A stretch of 64,000 bases of DNA from Anaerolineae bacterium. GTDB lineage: Bacteria > Chloroflexota > Anaerolineae > Promineifilales > Promineifilaceae. Where the stretch lies: positions 1-64,000 of the forward strand of contig JAHDWK010000033.1 in the NCBI GenBank assembly GCA_023382655.1, given 5' to 3'. The notes beneath the pieces are model-generated. The model was not told the origin of the DNA. It did not search any database and worked only from the letters and a program-made list of their open reading frames with translations. The position numbers and the translations under genes are program-made. Of this stretch, positions 24,474 to 32,416 are shown in pieces. Numbering within the stretch: the stretch's first letter is position 1; every line of letters begins with the position of its first letter.

Positions 24474-27143
24474 TTATCCGCCAGCGCCAGAGGCAAACCA
24501 GGCCATGATGTTATTGACCAGGGTTGCCTGCACCTCTTGGGGCAGAGCCACCAACGGCAGCAGAACGATGACTGTGTGCTGGCTGGTAAAGTCATCAATG
24601 ACGGCCATGCCTACTACTTCGCCGCTGGAGTTACTCTCTGGGCCGCGCAGCAGGAATGGAGTAGAACCTTCTTCCGCGTCTGCCCCTAATAAATCGGATA
24701 ACACTGTTTGATAACTATCATCCAGTTCAATCACCGCGCCGCTTTCCAGGCCATCCAGCAAGACGGAGTCATCGCCGGTGATTTCCAGGTCAACCAGCGT
24801 GGCCAGTTCTGCGTCAGCCAGGATGGTGGGGGAGGAGCCGGTTAAAAAAAGCCTCCCGCCACTGTCCAGATAGTTAAAGATGGTGATGGTATCGTCGTCA
24901 AAAAGGCCCTCTTCGTTACGGTAGTCGCCGGAGTCCCAGATGAGCAGGTCAGTTTCTTCTAATGCATCATCGGCCAGTGAGCCATCTACCGAGGCAACCC
25001 AGGTGGTGACTTCGTAGCTTTCGCCGAGCATTGATAGCAGCAAGTCGGCGCTGGTGACGCCTTCGCCTAGCGGTTCGCCGTCATCATCCACAAAGAGGAA
25101 AATGTTTTCAATAGCACCGGTTTCCCCTTCACCTTCTTCTGGTTGTTCTTCAGAGAGAGTCACAGTGAGGGTATAACCACCGCCGTCATCAAAGTAGTCA
25201 CGAACGACGATGGTGTAATCACCATCATCTTCGATTTCCGCGCCGAGAATTTCTTCGGGGTCGCCGGAGAAGGTGCTGTCTACTGAAGTGATGAGGTTAT
25301 TATCCGGGTCGTATAGCTCCAAGACGGCGTCTAGTTCGTCATCACCTTGAACGACGATGTCTATAAAGGCAGGACCGCCGTTAAATGTCCAGGCATGGCT
25401 TTCTTCTTCGGCCAGTTCGCCTTCTACTGTTTCGTCCAGGTCAATGGTGCCCTGGTTGATGGCGTCAATGTCGGGAGCGGGTTCTTCCGGTTCGCCGGGT
25501 TCTTCTGGCTCTTCCGGTTCCTCTGGTTCTTCTGGCTCCTCTACGCCGGGTTGGCCGCCGGTGAGTAGTTCGGCTTCCACCTCTTCATTGGCGATGCCGG
25601 TGGGGCAGAGGGCCAGATTGCCCTGCACCAGACAGCCGGCCGATTCGTAGCTGGCGTCCAGGGGAATGAGTGACAACAGTAGTTCTACGGTGTTATCCAG
25701 CCCATCTTTGCTGGCGGCGAGGGCGATGACCTGGTTACGGCCGTCCCCATTATCTAACAGCACCAGCGCCGTGCCCGACATTTGCACATTGCCCAATGGC
25801 GTATGTATCAGACGCATCATCTCTGGTTCTTCGGTTTCTTCTTTTTCCGCATCAGTTGGCGCTTCGGCTGTTGGTGTGGCATCTGGCTCTTCGTCTGCTT
25901 CGGTTTCTGCCTCATCGGCCAGCGCCTTTTCTTCGGCAGCGGTGAGGATGGGTGGTTCGATGGTGAAGGTGATGCCGTTGCTGGCGAGTATGTCCAGCAC
26001 ATCGTCACCTACCTGGTTATACAGGCCGAGGGTGAGGGTGTCCTGATCGGGGTTGGGCACGGCCGTCATCACCACCTCTTGCCCAATCGCCCGAAATGCA
26101 TTTTGCAAGGCAATGACCTGGTCAAATGCCTGTGCGCCCAGGTCGGGTTGGCCACTGTAAATCAGGTTGATTGACTGGCGATAGAAGTAAGGGAAGTCGG
26201 CCAGAGAGGTAGCGCGGTCAGTTGAAGTGGTCAACCAGTCAGCGATGTGGGCAATGAAACGGCCGTTATCATACGCCGTGTGATACGGTTCCAACATAAA
26301 GTGCAAGTCTGTCAGCGCCAACACCTGGCCGTTGGCGCTCGTCGCCGCTAATGTCAAGTCTCCGGGCCGGTCGGTGGCCGATGACCAGGTATTATCATCG
26401 CCGGCGAGAACGGCCGTAGCTGATGGCCCTACATCCACCGAATGTGCCCCATAAAAAACCACCTGCGCCATATCGGCCGTCAGGCCATTTTCGGTTGCCA
26501 GACTGCTGCCGCTGAGGATGATATTACGGAAGTTGCCTTCATTTTCGGTCAGGTTATAGAGGTAATCGCCGTTGAAGTTCAAGTCAAAGGCTGCTGCCAG
26601 CGAGTTGAGGGGTATTTTGTCGTCTTCAATGATGACCCTAAAGTCAAACAAATCCTCTTCAATGAGGATGTTGTACCGGGTCGGGTCGCCGACCAGCAGC
26701 AGCCGGCCGCCATTCGCCACAAAGTTTCGCACGGCCAGGATTTCGGCGGTTGTAAACGGCCGTAGCGGGGCAATCACCACATAGGCATTCACCGCCCGCA
26801 GGGCCGCGGCCAGGTTGCCATCCGTAAACGGAACAATCGGGTAGCCACGCGCCGAGAGACGGCCAAGAAAATACCCCAGTTCCGTTTCTGTAAACGCATT
26901 TTCATGGGCCATATCCAGCAATACACGACCCCTGACGGTTTCCTCATCAACGCTCATCACTTCATCGGCAAAGCGGCTGGTTGCTGGTGTGGGCACAGGC
27001 TGTACTACCTCCGCCGGGTCATAGACGGGAATCGTACCCCGCGACACGGCCCCGCCCAGGTCATAATAGCGCAGATAACGGTACAGCGACGGCGCAGCCA
27101 GCAGCGCCACAAAGATCACAAGTAAAAGGATGGCACGTTTCAT
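24474..27143 (-). CDS. DUF4350/GldG-like membrane protein with PPC domain
   Basis: I start at 27143 (MKRAILLLVIFVALLAAPSLYRYL, a signal-anchor), because the upstream codons of the longer frame translate intergenic repeats. The 889-aa protein has an N-terminal DUF4350-type region (residues ~70-300, with AYVVIAPLRPFTTAEILAVRNFVANGGRLLLVGDP), as in gliding-motility/ABC-accessory GldG-like proteins. A long acidic low-complexity hinge of EEP units lies around residues 560-610. A bacterial pre-peptidase C-terminal-like domain follows (TVEGELAEEESHAWTFNG...DGDYTIVVRDYFDDGGGYTLTV). A second GldG-type segment ends it (DLLIWDSGDYRNEEG...YLDSGGRLFLTGSSP). It is probably anchored in the membrane facing outward. 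No ABC partner is visible. Confidence 0.72.
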   Translation of the reverse strand: MKRAILLLVIFVALLAAPSLYRYLRYYDLGGAVSRGTIPVYDPAEVVQPVPTPATSRFADEVMSVDEETVRGRVLLDMAHENAFTETELGYFLGRLSARGYPIVPFTDGNLAAALRAVNAYVVIAPLRPFTTAEILAVRNFVANGGRLLLVGDPTRYNILIEEDLFDFRVIIEDDKIPLNSLAAAFDLNFNGDYLYNLTENEGNFRNIILSGSSLATENGLTADMAQVVFYGAHSVDVGPSATAVLAGDDNTWSSATDRPGDLTLAATSANGQVLALTDLHFMLEPYHTAYDNGRFIAHIADWLTTSTDRATSLADFPYFYRQSINLIYSGQPDLGAQAFDQVIALQNAFRAIGQEVVMTAVPNPDQDTLTLGLYNQVGDDVLDILASNGITFTIEPPILTAAEEKALADEAETEADEEPDATPTAEAPTDAEKEETEEPEMMRLIHTPLGNVQMSGTALVLLDNGDGRNQVIALAASKDGLDNTVELLLSLIPLDASYESAGCLVQGNLALCPTGIANEEVEAELLTGGQPGVEEPEEPEEPEEPEEPGEPEEPAPDIDAINQGTIDLDETVEGELAEEESHAWTFNGGPAFIDIVVQGDDELDAVLELYDPDNNLITSVDSTFSGDPEEILGAEIEDDGDYTIVVRDYFDDGGGYTLTVTLSEEQPEEGEGETGAIENIFLFVDDDGEPLGEGVTSADLLLSMLGESYEVTTWVASVDGSLADDALEETDLLIWDSGDYRNEEGLFDDDTITIFNYLDSGGRLFLTGSSPTILADAELATLVDLEITGDDSVLLDGLESGAVIELDDSYQTVLSDLLGADAEEGSTPFLLRGPESNSSGEVVGMAVIDDFTSQHTVIVLLPLVALPQEVQATLVNNIMAWFASGAGG

Positions 27144-27160
27144 TGCTTGTTTGTTCCTAA

Positions 27161-27196
27161 AGATTGGAGATTGGAGATTTAAGCAATCTCCAATCT
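27161..27196. repeat. GATTGGAGA-word hairpin between SppA and GldG-like genes
   Basis: The left arm AGATTGGAGATTG (27161-27173) pairs with CAATCTCCAATCT (27184-27196), giving 13 bp with a 10-nt loop. The arms are internally repetitive. The same word family forms hairpins at 39392-39424 and 59234-59273. Confidence 0.85.
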
Positions 27197-27211
27197 CTAA
27201 TCGCCAATTCT

Positions 27212-28087
27212 CTACCGGTTCGGCAATTCGATGTAGCGATAATACAAACCCGGCGGCAAATCGGCGGGCATGGCCCACAGCCGTTCCAGATCAATTTGCG
27301 GAGGCCGGTAAGCCAATGCGTTAGCATTTTCATCATCCGCAAACGTGAGCGGGTAAAGCTCCACCACTTCATAATCACGTAGACCCGCGAGTTCACCAGC
27401 TCTGGCAATAGCCTCTTGGGTGGAAATCATACCGTCAATCAGGCCCATCTGTTGCGCCGCCACACCATCAAAAATTTCGGCGCGGGTCAATGTCTCAAAA
27501 TCGGCCAGCAACCGCTCCCCACGTCCAATGGCGACCGCGTTGACAAATACATCTTTCAATGTTTCCGCCCGCCGGGAAAAACCATCCCGCGTACCACCAA
27601 ATGCTTTGTAGGGGCCGGTGGTCAGTATGTCTTCTTCGATGAAAACGCTATCCGGCAATTGGGTGATGACGCCGATGCTGCCTATGGCCGAACCGGGTTT
27701 GGCGTAGATTTCATCGGTGGCCGCGGCGACGTAATAGGCGCCGCTGGCCGCCAGAAAATCTACCGAAGCGACGATAGGCATTTCCTGGCGCGTTTTAAGT
27801 ACGTCCAGATACATTTCTTCACTGTCATTGGCCGTACCACCAGGGCTGTTGATGACAATAACAACCGCTCTAATGGAAGGGTCGTTGCGGGCATATTCAA
27901 GCTGCGCTTTGAATTCTTCGGCGGTGAGACCAAAAATCTCGTAATAAAGGCGGATGACGCCGACTTTGGGTTCGGGCACAGCACGAGGCGCAGCGTAGAT
28001 GCCAACAGCCAGGGGTACAATGATCACCAGAATGAAAACGAAGATCAGGCGGAGGGGAGAGCGGGTCAAGTTGTCGGCTGAAGCCAT
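27212..28087 (-). CDS. Signal peptide peptidase SppA-like (S49 family)
   Basis: This 291-aa serine protease of the short SppA type degrades released signal peptides in the membrane. One N-terminal membrane helix (LRLIFVFILVIIVPLAVGIYAA) leads to the protease fold. The strand with RAVVIVINSPGGTANDSEE forms the oxyanion region. The catalytic Ser lies in the family motif LAASGAYYVAAATDEIYA. The catalytic Lys is expected in GPYKAFGGTRDGFSRR, and GSIGVI follows the Ser motif in the usual order. The upstream intergenic region to recF (28088-28370) carries word-repeat hairpins, so a divergent promoter region is likely. Confidence 0.9.
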   Translation of the reverse strand: MASADNLTRSPLRLIFVFILVIIVPLAVGIYAAPRAVPEPKVGVIRLYYEIFGLTAEEFKAQLEYARNDPSIRAVVIVINSPGGTANDSEEMYLDVLKTRQEMPIVASVDFLAASGAYYVAAATDEIYAKPGSAIGSIGVITQLPDSVFIEEDILTTGPYKAFGGTRDGFSRRAETLKDVFVNAVAIGRGERLLADFETLTRAEIFDGVAAQQMGLIDGMISTQEAIARAGELAGLRDYEVVELYPLTFADDENANALAYRPPQIDLERLWAMPADLPPGLYYRYIELPNR

Positions 28088-28102
28088 GAGAATCTCCTTG
28101 CC

Positions 28103-28165
28103 GGTAGTCGGTAATCGGTTATCGGATTACCGATAACGGTTCACGGATTACGGTTCACGAATTAC
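28103..28165. repeat. GATTACCG-word hairpin upstream of sppA
   Basis: GTTATCGG/CCGATAAC forms an 8-bp stem at 28118-28137, inside a stretch of GGTAATCGG/CCGATTACGG-type words. The word set is the same as upstream of dnaG at 4200-4300, more than 23 kb away. Confidence 0.7.
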
Positions 28166-28246
28166 GCATACATACCGGCTGGTCATTTCAAAGATGGGTC
28201 ATAGAATATCATGCCGGTGGATGGGTAGCAACCAGGGATATGGCGC

Positions 28247-28320
28247 CAGACAGGTGACCAGTGGCAGGTGGCATATTGCAGGTGATTACTTCCCAACTTG
28301 CCACCTGCTACTTGCCTGGC
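28247..28320. repeat. Word-repeat hairpin upstream of recF
   Basis: The core GCAGGTGGCA (28264-28273) pairs with TGCCACCTGC (28299-28308). Outer parts repeat ACAGGTGAC/ACTTGCC-like words imperfectly. It lies 50-120 bp before the recF start and could include its promoter, but no clear -35/-10 pair stands out. Confidence 0.6.
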
Positions 28321-28370
28321 ATTGCTCAATCAGATACTATGCTCCAATTGCCTTGCGTTGAGTCTTGTTC

Positions 28371-29606
28371 ATGTATATTTCGCACTTATCGCTCACAAAT
28401 TTTCGCAATTACGGCCGTTTGGAATTAGAACTTTCCCCTGGGGCCACCCTGCTTTACGGCCAGAATGCCCAGGGCAAAACGAATTTACTGGAAGCGGTTT
28501 ATTATCTGGCAACCACCCGTTCTCCCCATGCAGAATATGACAATCAGTTGTTGAATTGGGATGCCGGTCAGTCTGAAGAACTGGTAGTGGTGGGGCGGCT
28601 GGTAGCCCAGGTGCAAACGGCGGCGGAAATGAAGCGGTTGGAAATGCGGCTGATTTTGGAGCGGAACGGCCGTGCCCGTCAGGGTAGTTTTCGTCGGGAA
28701 GCGCTGGTTGACCGGCGCAAAATGCGGTTGATGGATTTGCTGGGTCATTTGCGGGTGGTGTTGTTCCTGCCGGAGGATGTGCAGTTGATTACCGGGTCGC
28801 CGGGGGAACGGCGGCGGTATATGGATATTACCCTGTGCCAGATTGACGCGGCCTACTGCCGTGCCCTTTCGCAATACAACAAAGTGTTGGAACAGCGTAA
28901 TGCACTGCTGCGCCAGATAGCCGAAGGCAGCGGCAGTCTGGATGTGCTGCCTGTTTTCACCGATAAATTGGTGAATTTGGGCAGCCAGATTTTGCGGCGG
29001 CGGGCGCTGTTTCTGGCGGAACTGGCGCGGGAAACGCAGCGGGTGCATTATGAACTGCTGACCAACGGCCGTGAAACCATCCGCCTGCAATATGTGCCGC
29101 GTCTGGCGGGCAATGGCACGGTTGAGGAGGAAAGTGTGGCGCTGGGTGAATGGCTGCAAGCGGCGGAGGCGTCCCTGGCGACTATCAAAACCCGGCTGGC
29201 GGAAGCCGTGCGGCAGGCACAACCGGCGGATATTGCTCGCGGCGCTACCAGCGTGGGGCCACACCGGGATGATTGGCGTTTTTTGCTCAACGGCCGTGCC
29301 CTGAGCAGTTACGGTTCGCGGGGTCAGCAGCGTACAGCCATTTTGGCGTTGAAGATGGCGGAGATTAGCTGGATGACGGCCGTGACCGGCGAGCAGCCTA
29401 TCTTATTGTTGGACGAAGTGGTGGCGGAATTGGATGCTCAGCGACGGGCCGCCCTCTTGCAAACCGTGCAATCGGCGCAGCAGGCCATCCTCACGGCCAC
29501 CGACCCGGCCATGTTTACCGCTGAATTTTTAGCCAATGCTGTCAGTTTGAAAGTGGAGAACGGCCGTATTTCCTATGCCGAAAGTACTGGTAGTCCAGAC
29601 CAGTGA
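28371..29606 (+). CDS. recF: DNA replication and repair protein RecF
   Basis: RecF is an SMC-like ATPase that with RecO and RecR loads RecA at single-strand gaps. The 411-aa product shows Walker A LYGQNAQGKTNLLEAV. The coiled-coil/arm region follows. The signature motif region is GPHRDDWRFLLNGRALSSYGSRGQQRTAILALKMAE. Walker B is ILLLDEVVAELD. I use ATG 28371 (MYISHLSLTNFRNYG) rather than TTG 28365. It stands alone between divergent sppA and a cyclase gene; the usual neighbours dnaA, dnaN and gyrB are not in the window. ACGGCCGT occurs six times within the gene, which is dense even for this window. Confidence 0.95.
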   Translation: MYISHLSLTNFRNYGRLELELSPGATLLYGQNAQGKTNLLEAVYYLATTRSPHAEYDNQLLNWDAGQSEELVVVGRLVAQVQTAAEMKRLEMRLILERNGRARQGSFRREALVDRRKMRLMDLLGHLRVVLFLPEDVQLITGSPGERRRYMDITLCQIDAAYCRALSQYNKVLEQRNALLRQIAEGSGSLDVLPVFTDKLVNLGSQILRRRALFLAELARETQRVHYELLTNGRETIRLQYVPRLAGNGTVEEESVALGEWLQAAEASLATIKTRLAEAVRQAQPADIARGATSVGPHRDDWRFLLNGRALSSYGSRGQQRTAILALKMAEISWMTAVTGEQPILLLDEVVAELDAQRRAALLQTVQSAQQAILTATDPAMFTAEFLANAVSLKVENGRISYAESTGSPDQ

Positions 29607-29720
29607 AGCGAGAAGGTTCGTTAGAAAGGCTGCCTACTATGGTTTCAATCCATCTGAATAGCAGCATATCGGTATTCATTCCAGCAAGCGTTCAGAAGCA
29701 AACCGACGAGAGATTGTAAC

Positions 29721-31691
29721 GTGATTGATTCGCATAAAAACATAACTTCGCCTCCACTTGTCCTTATCGTAGATGATACCCGCGAGAATCGTTTGCTGTT
29801 GGCGTCACAGTTGAAACTGGAAGGATTTGAAATAATAGAAGCTGCCGGTGGGCGAGAAGGCATTGAAAAAGCCAGGGTTTTGGATCCTGATGTAATTTTG
29901 CTGGATGTGATGATGCCCGATCTGGATGGTTTTGAAGTTTGTCGGCTACTCAAAGCTGATCCCGACACCATGCAGATTCCCATCATCATGGTCACAGCTT
30001 TGAACCGGGTGGAGTCGCGGATTGAAGGAAAGCGGGCCGGCGCGGATGAATTTCTGTCTCGCCCGCATGTGCGTGAAGAATTGCTGGTGCGGGTGCGCAC
30101 TTACACCGAAGTGAAACGAACCCGGCTGCGGCTGGAAGAAGAGCGAAACCGGCTGCAACTGCTGTATAATGTTAGCCGGGCCATTAGCAGCCAGTTAGAC
30201 CTGGACACGATTATGGCGGACACGCTCACCCAGACCCAGGCGGCGGTGGGGGCCACGAAGGGTAACATCATTTTGGTGAATGAAGTGGGGCAGGTGTATC
30301 ATCGTTTTATGTTGCGCGCCGGGTCGCCGGTGGAAATTAGCGATCACGTGGCCCAGGCGGTCATGACGCAGGGGTTGGGTGGCTGGCTATTGGAACACCA
30401 GAAAAGCGAGATCATTGATGATATTTTTGGCGATTCGCGCTGGATTATGCTGCCGGATGATCGGGGTGAGGGGGGATCGGCCATTGGGATTCCCCTGACG
30501 GGGCCGGATCGGATTGAGGGGATTTTGATCTTGAATCATATCCAGAGGGGTTATTTTTCGGCCGAACACCGGGATTTGCTGGAGGCGATTGCCAGCACGG
30601 TGACGGCGGCGATTGTCAATGCCCGTTTGTTTGCCGAGGTGCGTGAAGAGCAGCGCAAACTGGAGACTATTTTAACGTCGTCAACAGATGCGATTATCAT
30701 TGCGGATGAGGCCTGGCGCATTTCATTGTTTAACTACACGGCGGCCCGCTTGTTCCAGGTGAAGATGCGGGATGTGATTGGACGGCCGTTGACGGAGATA
30801 AGCCAGTTGAGGCCGTTGCAAGTATTGCTGCCCGGACAGCAATCATCCAGAGAAGAGAAAGAGGTGGCGCTGGATGACGGCCGTGTGCTGCACCCCAGCA
30901 TCTCCCCTATTGACGGTGTCGGCTATGCCCTCATTTTGCAAGATATTACCGAACTGAAACGTATTGAAGAACTAAAACTGGTAGCTGAACGGCGAGAGAA
31001 AGAACGGGTGCAAGAGACATTTGCCCGCTATATGGGGCCGCGTCTGGTTAACCATGTGTTAGCCAATGCGCCGGAACTGATGGCCCGGCGCGAGCGGCGG
31101 CTGGCAGTGGTGATGTTTGTGGATTTACGCAATTGGACGGGGGGCATGATTACCCGCGTGGCGCCGGACGAGGCTATTCGGCAGCTCAACGAGTTTTTTA
31201 CGCGCATGATGGATATTGCCATTGAGTTTGATGGGACGGTGTTTGAATTGACGGGGGATGAGATTTTAGTGGGCTTTAATGCCCCATTTGATCAGCCAGA
31301 TGCTACCAGCCGGGCCGTGCAAACGGCCGTGACCATGCAGCGTGAATTTAACCAATTGCGCCAAAGCTGGTATGAGCAGGCCGGTACGGAGTTGGGGTTG
31401 GGGATTGGTATTGACATGGGTGAGGTGGTCATGGGTAATGTGGGGGCTGAATCCCGGATGAGTTTCCGCATGGTAGGGCAGCCGATGAATACCGCCTCCC
31501 GGCTGGTGGATATGGCCGGTGATGGGCAAATTGTGGTTTCGACGGCCGTTTATGCTGACCTGTCGGTGAAAGCTGCCTCCCGTTTGCGGGAAACGGTATT
31601 TGAACAAATGGGGCCGGTGTATTTGCAGGGGATTACGGAACCCCAAGTTTTGTACCGTACCACCATTGCCCGCCCGCCATTTTCGAAGTAA
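29721..31691 (+). CDS. REC-GAF-PAS-class III nucleotide cyclase
   Basis: The 656-aa protein starts at a GTG. A receiver domain (about residues 10-130) has phospho-acceptor Asp in VILLDVMMPD and the conserved Thr in IMVTA, but Arg replaces the usual Lys in the FLxKP motif (FLSRPHV). A GAF domain (about 145-305) binds small ligands, and a PAS domain covers about 310-425. The C-terminal cyclase domain has both metal-binding Asp (VDLRNW, residue 468, and GDEIL, residue 513) and the Asn/Arg of NTASRL. The position that is normally Lys in adenylate cyclases (x-x-GD) is Glu509 here, so cGMP or another product is conceivable. It is probably phosphorylation- and ligand-controlled. Convergent rsmG ends 5 bp later. 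Confidence 0.85.
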   Translation: MIDSHKNITSPPLVLIVDDTRENRLLLASQLKLEGFEIIEAAGGREGIEKARVLDPDVILLDVMMPDLDGFEVCRLLKADPDTMQIPIIMVTALNRVESRIEGKRAGADEFLSRPHVREELLVRVRTYTEVKRTRLRLEEERNRLQLLYNVSRAISSQLDLDTIMADTLTQTQAAVGATKGNIILVNEVGQVYHRFMLRAGSPVEISDHVAQAVMTQGLGGWLLEHQKSEIIDDIFGDSRWIMLPDDRGEGGSAIGIPLTGPDRIEGILILNHIQRGYFSAEHRDLLEAIASTVTAAIVNARLFAEVREEQRKLETILTSSTDAIIIADEAWRISLFNYTAARLFQVKMRDVIGRPLTEISQLRPLQVLLPGQQSSREEKEVALDDGRVLHPSISPIDGVGYALILQDITELKRIEELKLVAERREKERVQETFARYMGPRLVNHVLANAPELMARRERRLAVVMFVDLRNWTGGMITRVAPDEAIRQLNEFFTRMMDIAIEFDGTVFELTGDEILVGFNAPFDQPDATSRAVQTAVTMQREFNQLRQSWYEQAGTELGLGIGIDMGEVVMGNVGAESRMSFRMVGQPMNTASRLVDMAGDGQIVVSTAVYADLSVKAASRLRETVFEQMGPVYLQGITEPQVLYRTTIARPPFSK

Positions 31692-31696
31692 CGGTT

Positions 31697-32410
31697 CTAT
31701 AACGGCCGTTTGGCGGCCATACCGGGGCGTCGGGGATACTCTTCTGGGGTAGGGGCGCATTTTTCTACCACCACTAGATAATGTAAATTTGTAGTGCCCG
31801 GCAAGCTCATGGGGTGCAGTTGGGTTGTGCCGCCACCCAGCAGGTGAATGGCGTAGGCGGCGGCCTCCGTTTCAGTGGCGGCATGTTCCCCTTTTTGGGC
31901 CAACATAAACCCGCCCAGGCGGCAGAACGGCAGCAGATATTCGGCCAATACGCGCAGGTCGGCTACAGCCCGGGCCACAGCCCAATCATAGTGGGCGCGG
32001 TGAGTGGGTTGGTGACCCAAAGTTTCGGCGCGGTCGGCCACAATTTGCACCTGAGCCAGCCCCAGTTCGGCCACCACTGCTTGCAGAAAGCTAGTTTTTT
32101 TAGCGACGCTTTCGACCAGGGTCAACTGTAGCTGGGGAAAAGCAATCTTGAGAGGCAGGCCGGGAAAGCCAGCGCCGGTACCAACGTCAATGAGGGTACG
32201 GCCGTTTAAGTCACCGGTCACAGCAGCGCAGGTGAGAGAGTCGTAGAAATGGCGTTCAATAATGAGATCGGAGTGGCGCACGGCCGTCAGGTTCATGCGT
32301 TCATTCCATACCAACAGCAGTTGTAGATAGGCGGCAAATTGTGTTTGCTGCGCCGGCGACAGTACTACCCCCAAATTATTTGTTTCCTCCACCAGACGCG
32401 CGATATCCAT
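31697..32410 (-). CDS. rsmG: 16S rRNA (guanine-527-N7)-methyltransferase RsmG
   Basis: RsmG (GidB) methylates N7 of G527 in the 530 loop of 16S rRNA using S-adenosylmethionine. The 237-aa protein shows the SAM-binding motif LIDVGTGAGFPGLPLKIAFP, the second acidic strand LTLVESVAKKTSFL, and WAVARAVADLRVLAEYLLPF with FMLAQKGE. It ends 5 bp from the convergent cyclase gene. It starts 6 bp after the stop of the upstream SBP gene, so co-transcription with that transport protein is likely. Although rsmG often sits near the origin with gidA, those partners are absent here. Confidence 0.93.
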   Translation of the reverse strand: MDIARLVEETNNLGVVLSPAQQTQFAAYLQLLLVWNERMNLTAVRHSDLIIERHFYDSLTCAAVTGDLNGRTLIDVGTGAGFPGLPLKIAFPQLQLTLVESVAKKTSFLQAVVAELGLAQVQIVADRAETLGHQPTHRAHYDWAVARAVADLRVLAEYLLPFCRLGGFMLAQKGEHAATETEAAAYAIHLLGGGTTQLHPMSLPGTTNLHYLVVVEKCAPTPEEYPRRPGMAAKRPL

Positions 32411-32416
32411 GGCCCT

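Noticed and set aside
27161..27210. GATTGGAGA repeats considered as a CRISPR or minisatellite
   Set aside because: Only two to four degenerate words arranged as one hairpin; no spacers, no cas genes.
27416..28081. 221-codon plus-strand frame opposite sppA
   Set aside because: Antisense shadow; sppA has all catalytic motifs and the opposite product looks like random composition.
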